The notes under the pieces were generated by a model that saw only the letters and a list, made by a program, of their open reading frames with translations, ran no database searches and was not told the DNA's origin. This document shows positions 1 through 5,670 of a stretch of 5,670 nt of DNA, piece by piece. Position 1 is the stretch's first letter; each line of letters begins with the position of its first letter. Source of the DNA: Spirochaetales bacterium (GTDB taxonomy: Bacteria; Spirochaetota; Spirochaetia; SZUA-6; DRHE01); assembly GCA_023136785.1 (NCBI GenBank), contig JAGLQP010000145.1, positions 1 through 5,670 of the forward strand, written 5' to 3'. A program made the position numbers and the translations under genes.

Positions 1-744
1 ATGGATTTCAAGGTTGCCGGAACGGCTGACGGAATCACCGGATTCCAGATGGACATCAAGATCGCCGGCGTGGATGCGGCAGTCCTGTCTCAAGCCCTGC
101 AGCAGGCAAAAGAGGGCCGGTTGCACATCCTCAAGATTATGAATCAAACCATCGAAAAGCCCCGAGACAGCATCTCGGAGTTTGCACCGAAGATCATCAG
201 CTTGAAAATCGACCCCGACAAGATCGGAGCCGTGATCGGCCCCGGGGGGAAAATGATCAAAGGGATAACCGAGAAGACGGGGGCCACGATCAACGTGGAT
301 AACGACGGCACCGTGACCATATACTCTCGGGAAAAAGCAATGGCCGAAGAAGCCGAGGCCGCTATCAGAGGGCTGGTCGAAGAGCCGGAAGTCGGCAAAT
401 GGTACATCGGCACGGTCAGACGGGTCATGGATTTCGGAGCCTTTGTCGAGTTTCTTCCGGGAAAAGAAGGATTGGTGCACATCTCCCGACTGGCCGACGA
501 GCACGTGCGCAGCGTTCACGATGTCGTGAAGGAGGGTCAGGAGGTTCGAGTCAAGCTTTTCGAAATCGATCGCATGGGGCGTATGAACCTCAGCATGATC
601 GAAAATCCGGAACCGAGAGGCCAATCGGATTCCCGCTCGGGTCCTCGATCGAACGACGGGTACAGGTCGGAAAGACCCGGAGATCGTGGCCGTTCGGACA
701 GAGATAGATCCGGTCGGTACGAGGGAAGACCCAGGCGGAGATAG
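1..744 (+). CDS. pnp: Polynucleotide phosphorylase, C-terminal part (5' end outside window)
   Basis: This is the C-terminal third of PNPase, the phosphorolytic 3'-to-5' exoribonuclease of the cytoplasmic RNA-degradation machinery. The window opens inside the gene: the first ATG encodes the Met of the conserved MDFKVAG motif in the second RNase PH core domain, so it is not the real start. Asp2 here should match the metal-binding Asp492 of the E. coli enzyme (recalled from the family). After the end of the core (about residues 1-55) come a KH domain (about 63-125, GxxG loop as GPGG at 80-83) and an S1 domain (about 131-199, with DFGAFV and GLVHIS). Both bind RNA. The protein ends in a low-complexity tail (202-247) rich in Arg, Gly, Ser and Asp, with 14 Arg in 46 residues. 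The stop TAG lies 2 bases before the next start. Identity is certain; only the 5' part is missing. Confidence 0.97.
   Translation: MDFKVAGTADGITGFQMDIKIAGVDAAVLSQALQQAKEGRLHILKIMNQTIEKPRDSISEFAPKIISLKIDPDKIGAVIGPGGKMIKGITEKTGATINVDNDGTVTIYSREKAMAEEAEAAIRGLVEEPEVGKWYIGTVRRVMDFGAFVEFLPGKEGLVHISRLADEHVRSVHDVVKEGQEVRVKLFEIDRMGRMNLSMIENPEPRGQSDSRSGPRSNDGYRSERPGDRGRSDRDRSGRYEGRPRRR
737..740 (+). promoter_or_regulatory. Shine-Dalgarno for the M16 peptidase, supports a TTG start
   Basis: GGAG (within AGGCGGAG, 733-740) lies 6 bases before TTG 747, inside the last codons of pnp. No in-frame ATG exists before codon 51, which lies beyond the zinc-binding motif, so this site decides the start. Confidence 0.7.
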
Positions 745-746
745 GA

Positions 747-2006
747 TTGATCCAGTCGACTGAGCTGGACAGCGGCGCTCGGATTATCCTGGAGACCGTC
801 GATAACACGGATGTCGCCTCCATCGGCCTGTGGCAGCTGAACGGCTCCCGGGACGAGGATGATTCCGAGGTCGGATACACCCATTTTCTCGAGCACATGC
901 TTTTTAAAGGTACGGCGAGACGCACTGCCTACCAGATCGCCCAGGCCGTTGAACGGGCCGGGGGATATCTCAATGCCTTCACCGAGAAGGAGGTGACCTG
1001 CTTCTACTGCACCCTTCCCGGTGAGGCTATCGAATTAGCGATCGATGTTCTCACAGACATATACTTCGCGGCCCGCCTGGATGAACAGGAGTTGCGGAAA
1101 GAGAAGACCGTCATTGTCAATGAGATCAAGACCATCGAGGATAATCCGGAGGAGAAGGGGCAGCAGATCTACCTGGAGAATCTCTGGAACGGTCACTCCC
1201 TTTCCCGAAAGATCACCGGAGAGGTTCACCAGGTAGAGGAAATCAGCAAGGAGCCGCTGTACTCCTTCTACAAGGACCGCTACACGCCGAGAAGCACGGT
1301 GATCACGGCCAGCGGTAAGATCGATCCGGATAAATTAGCAACTTCTCTGCAGACGGTGTTCTCGGCAGGCGGAGGGCAGGGAGTCAGGAAGAACCGCAAC
1401 ACCCCATCAGCCCATGTTCGTTGGGAGGCAGTTCCGGACAAGTTCGAGCAGGTTCACCTGTACACCGGAATCAGTTACGCTTCCTCCACCAACATCAGGG
1501 AGTACTATCAGGATCTGGTATTCAATACCCTTTTTGGTGAGTCCATGAGCTCGCGGCTCTTCCAGCGCCTGCGGGAGGACCGGGGACTGTGTTATTCCGT
1601 ATCCTCTTTCCGCAGCTATTTCACCGATGTTGCACTTTGGACGATATATGCAAACACGATTCCCTCTATGCTGCCCAACCTGATCGAGGCGATCAATGAG
1701 GAGCTTGCCCGTCTGCACAGCGAAGCGCCGACGCAGCAGGAGATCGAGGACGCCATAAGCCAGCTCAAAGGAAACATGATTCTGGCCAAAGAGGACATGG
1801 AAAACAGGATGAAGCGTCTGTTTCGACAGTATCACCTGACCCATCGAGCCATCGAGTATGATAGCTCCCTGAGATTGCTGGCCGAAATCACCCGGGAAGA
1901 TATCCTGTCCATCATCGAGCAGCGGATTCAACCCCAACAGTTCAGCCTGCTGGCCTACGGCAACAAGAAGATCAGGCGGTTGCCCCGCAGCAGCTATTCC
2001 TTTTAG
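747..2006 (+). CDS. M16-family zinc metallopeptidase (processing-peptidase-like)
   Basis: A 419-residue peptidase of the M16 (pitrilysin/insulinase/MPP-like) family, the usual size for the bacterial one-unit M16B type. The inverted zinc motif HxxEH is at residues 46-50 (HFLEH, catalytic Glu49). The third zinc ligand is very likely Glu126, 75 residues further on in the VNEIK segment, which is the spacing expected for the family. The C-terminal half carries the conserved stretch around MSSRLFQ and RGLCYS (about 267-284), which contributes to the substrate-binding side of the chamber. Both halves are therefore present and the enzyme looks active. There is no signal peptide, so it is probably cytoplasmic. 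Such proteins usually degrade or process peptides, but the substrate cannot be read from the sequence. The start is TTG with a good ribosome site. The gene follows pnp by 2 bases and abuts dut. An M16 gene just after pnp is a known conserved neighbourhood (for example mlpA in Bacillus), without clear functional meaning. Confidence 0.93.
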   Translation: MIQSTELDSGARIILETVDNTDVASIGLWQLNGSRDEDDSEVGYTHFLEHMLFKGTARRTAYQIAQAVERAGGYLNAFTEKEVTCFYCTLPGEAIELAIDVLTDIYFAARLDEQELRKEKTVIVNEIKTIEDNPEEKGQQIYLENLWNGHSLSRKITGEVHQVEEISKEPLYSFYKDRYTPRSTVITASGKIDPDKLATSLQTVFSAGGGQGVRKNRNTPSAHVRWEAVPDKFEQVHLYTGISYASSTNIREYYQDLVFNTLFGESMSSRLFQRLREDRGLCYSVSSFRSYFTDVALWTIYANTIPSMLPNLIEAINEELARLHSEAPTQQEIEDAISQLKGNMILAKEDMENRMKRLFRQYHLTHRAIEYDSSLRLLAEITREDILSIIEQRIQPQQFSLLAYGNKKIRRLPRSSYSF

Positions 2007-2453
2007 ATGAAACGAATCATTGTATCCTGCACCTCAACATCCCCGGATCTTTTACCCTTGTATCAATCCAAGGGATCTTCGGGAGCCGATCTTTGTGCCG
2101 ATATTCCGATCGGCGAGGAGATCGTGATCCTGCCGGGACAGCGCAGACGGGTCCCGACGGGTATTCGTCTTGAAATCCCCGAGGGCTATGAGGCGCAGGT
2201 GCGGCCTCGTTCCGGCCTGGGATTCAAACACGGGATTACGGTCGTCAATGCTCCGGGTACCATTGACTCTGACTACAGGGGGGAGGTTCAGGTGATCCTG
2301 ATCAATCTGGGCGGCGAGCCCTTTCACATTGTCAGAGGTGATCGGATCGCCCAGATCACATTTGCACCGGTGGTACAGGCGGATTTCCAGTTCCGGGACA
2401 GCATTGCCCCTACAGAGCGGGGAGAGGGCGGGTTCGGCTCGACGGGGATCTGA
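2007..2453 (+). CDS. dut: dUTP diphosphatase (dUTPase)
   Basis: A 148-residue trimeric-type dUTPase, which hydrolyses dUTP to dUMP and pyrophosphate. This keeps uracil out of DNA and supplies dUMP for thymidylate synthesis. All five family motifs are visible: I around GSSGADLCA (23-31), [10 protein letters not shown] (66-73, Ser69), [13 protein letters not shown] (84-93, with the predicted catalytic Asp87 and uracil-stacking Tyr90), [10 protein letters not shown] (110-117, Gln116), and [11 protein letters not shown] (138-147, with Arg138 and Phe143 in the flexible P-loop-like arm that closes over the substrate). Length is normal and the protein appears complete. The ATG follows the TAG of the M16 gene with no base between, and no convincing Shine-Dalgarno is seen before it, so translation probably depends on ribosomes finishing the upstream gene. 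The start is supported by the N-terminal strand preceding motif I. Confidence 0.97.
   Translation: MKRIIVSCTSTSPDLLPLYQSKGSSGADLCADIPIGEEIVILPGQRRRVPTGIRLEIPEGYEAQVRPRSGLGFKHGITVVNAPGTIDSDYRGEVQVILINLGGEPFHIVRGDRIAQITFAPVVQADFQFRDSIAPTERGEGGFGSTGI
2444..2448 (+). promoter_or_regulatory. Possible Shine-Dalgarno for the propeller lipoprotein
   Basis: GGGGA lies 9 bases before ATG 2458, within the last codons of dut. It agrees with the start chosen from the signal peptide. Confidence 0.45.
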
Positions 2454-2457
2454 AACA

Positions 2458-4044
2458 ATGCGCCGATGGTCCAAAGGTTTGATTTTTCCCTTCTTAGCCC
2501 TGATCCTCGGCTGGGTCCTGTCTGCGATTATCCTGATCTCCGGATGTCAGAGCAAATCCCCGGCTCGGGAAGAGCAGGTACAGGGTAGAAGCGGGGAATA
2601 CGGCGACATGCTGCCGGCTCCGGAGACGGAGGAGCAGATCCTTCGCCGCCGGCTCGCCGCTGCGGGGGAGCACTTCCAGAACGGGCGCTACGAAAGATCT
2701 CTGGAAATCATCCGGGAGCTGGAAATCGCCAACGCTCCCAATGCTGAGATCCCGTACCTGCGAGCCCGGATTGCCATGGCGCAGAAGGACTCGACCCTGG
2801 CCCTGTTCCACTTGAAAAAGATCTTGGACATAGGGGTGCAGCAGCTCGGGTTGGATCAAAAGCGCGATGTGTACCGACTGCTGGCGAGCCTGAGTTATGA
2901 TTCCAGAGATTTCGAACAGGCCTACCGATATTTCCTTGAGATGGTAAACCTGTCGGATCAGGAGGTTTCCACCGCAACCTGGATTCGACTGGCGGAAATC
3001 GCCTTCTACACCCGCGGCGATGAGGCTGCGGCCAAAATCTACCTGCTCAACTGCCTGTCCGCAGACCTGAGCGATATCGGGGAGGCAAACCGCCGCTTGC
3101 TCGACCGCTTATCGCGAGCCCTGCGCTGGAGCACGTTGGAAGCGGAGCAGTTCGGGTTGAGCGATGCGAACGTTTCCGCACTGCAGATAGACGGGGACGA
3201 TCTTTGGATCGGCACCTGGAATGGCGGCATAAGCCGCTACTCTGTCGGCAGCGGGGAGTCCACGCTTTATAGAGTAGGTAGCGAGAGCCTGACCCCCAGA
3301 ACGGTGCGCACGATAGAAGTTACTCCGGCAAGAGTTTGGATCGGAACCTACCAGGGTCTTTTCCAATATAAAAAATCGACCTCCCGGTGGCAGGAGATGC
3401 AGTTTTTCGGGGATAAGGTGGAAGCCCTGGAGGCCGTGGGAGAAACGGTTTTCGTAGGAACTCTCGGGCGAGGTCTGTGGCGTTCCACGGCCCGCGGGTG
3501 GGAGAAAATCACCCAGGGCGGTCTTCCCGGTGAGTTTATCAACTGCCTCGTGGCGAGCGATGATTATCTTCTCATCGGAACCTTGAATTTGGGACTGGTG
3601 GTGCTGGATCTACATACGGGTAGACTGAGGAGTTTCGACAGCATTAATCCCGACCTTACTGCCAGGAACGTGATCACCCTTTTGGTCGACGATGAGGACA
3701 ATCTATGGATCGGAACCTACGGGGAGGGTCTGTACAGATGGGATCGGCGGGAGAACGCGGTGGAGCACTTCAGCAAGGCCTCCGGCCAACTGGCCGATGA
3801 CTGGGTATTGTGCGCGGTGCAGGCCCGCACGGGACTGTACTTCGGGACCTTCGGGGGCGGGGTTACTCATCTTTCTGCGCAGGGGCGCTCGTGGCAACAG
3901 ATCGGTCTGAGACAGGGCCTTGCGGCTCTCGATATCAGCGCCGTAACTTATTCCCCCCCTCGCCTGTATTTTGGGACGCTTGGTTCGGGGATCTCTGTAT
4001 TGGATGAATCCCTTGTCTTAGGTGGTACAAGAGGAATAGAATAA
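2458..4044 (+). CDS. Predicted lipoprotein with TPR-like helices and a seven-repeat beta-propeller
   Basis: A 528-residue protein of unknown function. The frame is open further upstream (to 2329, inside dut), but ATG 2458 is preferred because it begins a typical lipoprotein signal: Met-Arg-Arg, a hydrophobic core (about 8-27) and a lipobox LISGC with the lipidated Cys30. Residue +2 is Gln rather than Asp, so outer-membrane sorting is plausible. A polar linker follows (about 31-60). Next come about four amphipathic helix pairs resembling TPRs (about 62-200), with patterns such as GRYERSLEI and RDFEQAYRYF. From about residue 240 to the end are seven repeats of the type LWIGTxxxGLxxx, starting near residues 249, 293, 331, 371, 416, 460 and 503. 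This fits a seven-bladed propeller of the Reg_prop kind, best known from the sensor part of hybrid two-component kinases. No transmembrane helix, kinase or DNA-binding domain follows, so a scaffold or ligand/protein-binding role on the periplasmic side is inferred. The gene lies 4 bases after dut and just ahead of lptF, hinting at an envelope role. Confidence 0.85.
   Translation: MRRWSKGLIFPFLALILGWVLSAIILISGCQSKSPAREEQVQGRSGEYGDMLPAPETEEQILRRRLAAAGEHFQNGRYERSLEIIRELEIANAPNAEIPYLRARIAMAQKDSTLALFHLKKILDIGVQQLGLDQKRDVYRLLASLSYDSRDFEQAYRYFLEMVNLSDQEVSTATWIRLAEIAFYTRGDEAAAKIYLLNCLSADLSDIGEANRRLLDRLSRALRWSTLEAEQFGLSDANVSALQIDGDDLWIGTWNGGISRYSVGSGESTLYRVGSESLTPRTVRTIEVTPARVWIGTYQGLFQYKKSTSRWQEMQFFGDKVEALEAVGETVFVGTLGRGLWRSTARGWEKITQGGLPGEFINCLVASDDYLLIGTLNLGLVVLDLHTGRLRSFDSINPDLTARNVITLLVDDEDNLWIGTYGEGLYRWDRRENAVEHFSKASGQLADDWVLCAVQARTGLYFGTFGGGVTHLSAQGRSWQQIGLRQGLAALDISAVTYSPPRLYFGTLGSGISVLDESLVLGGTRGIE
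3202..4005 (+). repeat. Seven degenerate protein repeats (propeller blades)
   Basis: Each repeat has the core [LV]-[WLYF]-[IVF]-G-T followed by x3-4-G-[LIV]. Repeats begin at bases 3202, 3334, 3448, 3568, 3703, 3835 and 3964, giving steps of 44, 38, 40, 45, 44 and 43 residues. The DNA is mostly diverged, but the 15-base string TGGATCGGAACCTAC occurs exactly in repeat 2 (3337-3351) and repeat 5 (3706-3720), and a close variant occurs in repeat 1. Confidence 0.85.
4029..4036 (+). promoter_or_regulatory. Possible Shine-Dalgarno for lptF
   Basis: AAGAGGAA is the only purine-rich match to the 16S rRNA tail before lptF. It stands 13 bases before TTG 4050 and 16 before ATG 4053, both long spacings. 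It therefore does not settle which of the two adjacent start codons is used. Confidence 0.4.
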
Positions 4045-4052
4045 CCTACTTG

Positions 4053-5342
4053 ATGACCCGCATCCCTGGATTTCGTAGAATAGATCTATACATTCTCAAC
4101 GAGTTTCTCATCTCCTTCGTCGTGGCCTTTCTGTTTTTCTTCTGCACGTTCTTCATCAATCAGTTGCTGGTTCTGGCCGAGGAGATTTTTTCAAAAAAAG
4201 TTCCCTTTTGGGACGTGCTTCAATTTATCGTTTTCTCCCTGCCTTCGATTCTGGCACTTTCCCTGCCCTTTGGGGCTCTGGTAGGCTCCCTCATGGCCAT
4301 GGGGAGGTTCGCTTCGGACAATGAAATCCTCGCCTTTCGGGCCTCCGGAGTGGCCCGGCACCGAATTCTCAACCCTCTCCTGGCAGCGGGGGTACTCCTT
4401 TTCCTCGTCTCCTTCGTTATGAACGACTATTTTTTACCCTTGGGGAACATCCGTTTGGGCAGCATGTACAGAAAGATCCTGTACACCAATCCAGGCATCG
4501 AGCTTGAACCGTACTCGGTGAAGCGATACAAGGACATGGTGATCGTTACGGGGGGAATTGAGGAAACCCTCATCAAAAATATCACGATCATCGATAGGAC
4601 AGAGGACAAGGAAAAACGGATCATCATGGCACGTTCCGGCTCACTGCAGGAGAGTGGAAACCAAAAAGGCATAATTTCCATCAGGCTGGATGATGTATTT
4701 ACCCATGTTCCCGACGGGAAGATCGAGGACAGATACGAGTTCACCACCTCCGAATCCATGATCTACAACGTCCTGTTGAAGGATTTCAGCGCCAGCTTCA
4801 TCAATCCAGGCCCGCGGGAAATGAGATCCATCGACGTGTGGCGGGAGATCCAGGTGATGGACAAGGAATACAAGCGCCAGCTGGAGGAGCAGAGCAGAAA
4901 GACCGAAGCCCAGCTCTTCGATCTGGCCATGGAGCTGCGATATTTGAAAGATTTCGCCCATACAGATCCCGGGCTCTACAAAATCCGGCAGCAGAACCTC
5001 GCCAATGCCTACACGATCTACACCAGAAACCGAGACAGGAAATTCGTGGACCGCAACCTGCAGCTCTACCGTCTCGAATTCCACAAAAAGTTCTCCATTC
5101 CCTTTTCCTGCATCGTCTTTGTTCTTTTCGCCTTTCCGGTGGGTCTTCTGGCCCGAAAGAGCGGAAGGGCCTTGGGCTTCGGGATCGGTCTGCTCATGGC
5201 CTCTCTGTACTGGTGGCTGCTGTTGATCGGTCATACCTTGGGAATCCGATTGGAACTGCCGCCGATGTTTGCCATGTGGTTTCCCAACCTGGTTGTGTTT
5301 ATCGTGGCCTGTGCATTTCTGGCCGTAAGGACCAATCGATGA
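4053..5342 (+). CDS. lptF: LptF-type YjgP/YjgQ family permease
   Basis: An inner-membrane protein of 429 residues from ATG 4053; TTG 4050 directly before it is an alternative start. It belongs to the YjgP/YjgQ family, whose LptF and LptG members pair with the ATPase LptB to extract lipopolysaccharide from the inner membrane. Six membrane helices are apparent, near 18-40, 57-83, 107-127, 348-366, 373-393 and 404-425. The conserved loop after the second helix reads SDNEILAFRASG (88-99). Between helices 3 and 4 lies a periplasmic beta-rich domain (about 130-245), as expected for the jellyroll. It is followed by a long charged, helix-prone stretch (about 255-345) that is larger than in E. coli LptF (about 366 residues in total). 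The stop TGA overlaps the next start as ATGA. Calling it LptF rather than LptG rests on its position first in the pair and on overall style. If the host lacks lipopolysaccharide, the cargo would be another lipid. Confidence 0.88.
   Translation: MTRIPGFRRIDLYILNEFLISFVVAFLFFFCTFFINQLLVLAEEIFSKKVPFWDVLQFIVFSLPSILALSLPFGALVGSLMAMGRFASDNEILAFRASGVARHRILNPLLAAGVLLFLVSFVMNDYFLPLGNIRLGSMYRKILYTNPGIELEPYSVKRYKDMVIVTGGIEETLIKNITIIDRTEDKEKRIIMARSGSLQESGNQKGIISIRLDDVFTHVPDGKIEDRYEFTTSESMIYNVLLKDFSASFINPGPREMRSIDVWREIQVMDKEYKRQLEEQSRKTEAQLFDLAMELRYLKDFAHTDPGLYKIRQQNLANAYTIYTRNRDRKFVDRNLQLYRLEFHKKFSIPFSCIVFVLFAFPVGLLARKSGRALGFGIGLLMASLYWWLLLIGHTLGIRLELPPMFAMWFPNLVVFIVACAFLAVRTNR
5326..5331 (+). promoter_or_regulatory. 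Shine-Dalgarno for lptG
   Basis: TAAGGA lies 7 bases before ATG 5339, inside the last codons of lptF. It is the clearest ribosome site in the window and confirms the overlapping start. Confidence 0.7.
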
Positions 5343-5670
5343 AAATCATCTACGGTATGCTGTTGAGCACCTTCATTTTGGTTTTGCTGGTCTCCGTTCT
5401 CTTCTTCGTGCTGGTGATCCAACTCCTGGATCTGTTCACCAACCTGTGGCGGTTTCTGGCCCACGATACGAGCCTTGGGGAGATTTTGCGGATCGCCTAC
5501 TACTACCTGCCGAAATGTCTATCCTACGCCATCCCGCCGGGTTTGCTCTTCTCCGCAGCCTTTACCTTGGGAGCTTTGTACAAGAACAACGAGCTGATCG
5601 CGATTTTGGGTTCAGGAATCAGTCTGTCCCGTTTGGTTCTGCCCTTTATTCTCACCGGCATCCTGCTCAG
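5339..5670 (+). CDS. lptG: LptG-type YjgP/YjgQ family permease, N-terminal part (3' end outside window)
   Basis: The frame runs open from ATG 5339 to the window edge, giving 110 complete codons. The protein starts MKIIYGMLLS, with a first membrane helix at about 8-30 and a second at about 61-80. Then comes YKNNELIAILGSGIS (81-95), which aligns with the SDNEILAFRASG loop of the preceding gene. A third hydrophobic segment begins near 99. This order matches the N-terminal half of YjgP/YjgQ permeases, so the protein is the probable partner of the upstream one in an LptB2FG-like export complex. It overlaps lptF by 4 bases (ATGA) and has its own strong ribosome site, as expected for subunits made in equal amounts. 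The beta-jellyroll and last three helices would lie beyond the window. The LptG label is inferred from its pairing and position. Confidence 0.87.
   Translation, partial: MKIIYGMLLSTFILVLLVSVLFFVLVIQLLDLFTNLWRFLAHDTSLGEILRIAYYYLPKCLSYAIPPGLLFSAAFTLGALYKNNELIAILGSGISLSRLVLPFILTGILL

Noticed and set aside
1..3. ATG at the first base as a real gene start
   Set aside because: It encodes the Met inside the MDFKVAG motif of the PNPase core; several hundred residues of the protein must lie upstream.
741..750. Intergenic promoters or terminators at the gene junctions
   Set aside because: The junctions are 0-8 bases long and show no hairpin followed by a T-run. Any promoter would have to lie inside coding sequence, and none was convincing.
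1407..1937. Minus-strand open frame of 176 codons
   Set aside because: It is antisense to the conserved C-terminal half of the M16 peptidase, with no family resemblance of its own.
2329..2457. Upstream extension of the lipoprotein reading frame, overlapping dut by about 125 bases
   Set aside because: The 43 extra residues are a shadow of dut codons and would bury the lipoprotein signal peptide that begins at ATG 2458.
3202..4005. Tandem DNA repeat or CRISPR-like array
   Set aside because: The periodicity is at protein level (38-45 residues) with diverged DNA, as expected for propeller blades.
4641..5234. Minus-strand open frame of 197 codons
   Set aside because: It lies wholly inside lptF, opposite strongly supported coding sequence, and its translation shows no recognisable domain.

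Overview
The window is a densely packed, one-directional block of protein-coding genes on the + strand. It looks like bacterial chromosomal housekeeping DNA, not accessory or mobile DNA. Six genes are present: the 3' end of pnp (polynucleotide phosphorylase), an M16-family zinc peptidase, dut (dUTPase), a lipoprotein that joins TPR-like helices to a seven-repeat beta-propeller, an LptF-type YjgP/YjgQ permease, and the 5' end of a second YjgP/YjgQ permease (LptG-type). Both outer genes are cut by the window edges.

The organism is most likely a Gram-negative-type (two-membrane) bacterium. An outer-membrane-type lipoprotein signal and an LptF/LptG-like pair support this. The style of the LptF/LptG proteins, together with the pnp–M16–dut order, suggests a free-living spirochaete (Spirochaetales). 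That is a judgement from remembered family features, not a search result. A deltaproteobacterial-type lineage is the main alternative, since pnp–M16–dut order is also known there. GC content looks moderate to moderately high and even throughout, and nothing suggests recent transfer.

Layout: pnp 3' end (1-744), M16 peptidase (747-2006, TTG start), dut (2007-2453), propeller lipoprotein (2458-4044), lptF (4053-5342, or from TTG 4050), lptG 5' end (5339 to the edge). The gaps are 2, 0, 4 and 8 (or 5) bases, and the last junction is an ATGA overlap of 4 bases. No gap is large enough for a normal promoter or an intrinsic terminator, so the block is probably one transcript with coupled translation. 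No stretch above 10 bases lacks a gene, and no RNA genes, CRISPR arrays, insertion sequences or attachment sites were seen.

The block falls into two parts: an RNA/nucleotide-metabolism and protein-turnover half (pnp, M16, dut) and an envelope half (lipoprotein, lptF, lptG). The least ordinary element is the lipoprotein. It carries a Reg_prop-like propeller, best known from sensor histidine kinases, but here there is no kinase, and the gene sits directly ahead of a lipid-export permease pair.
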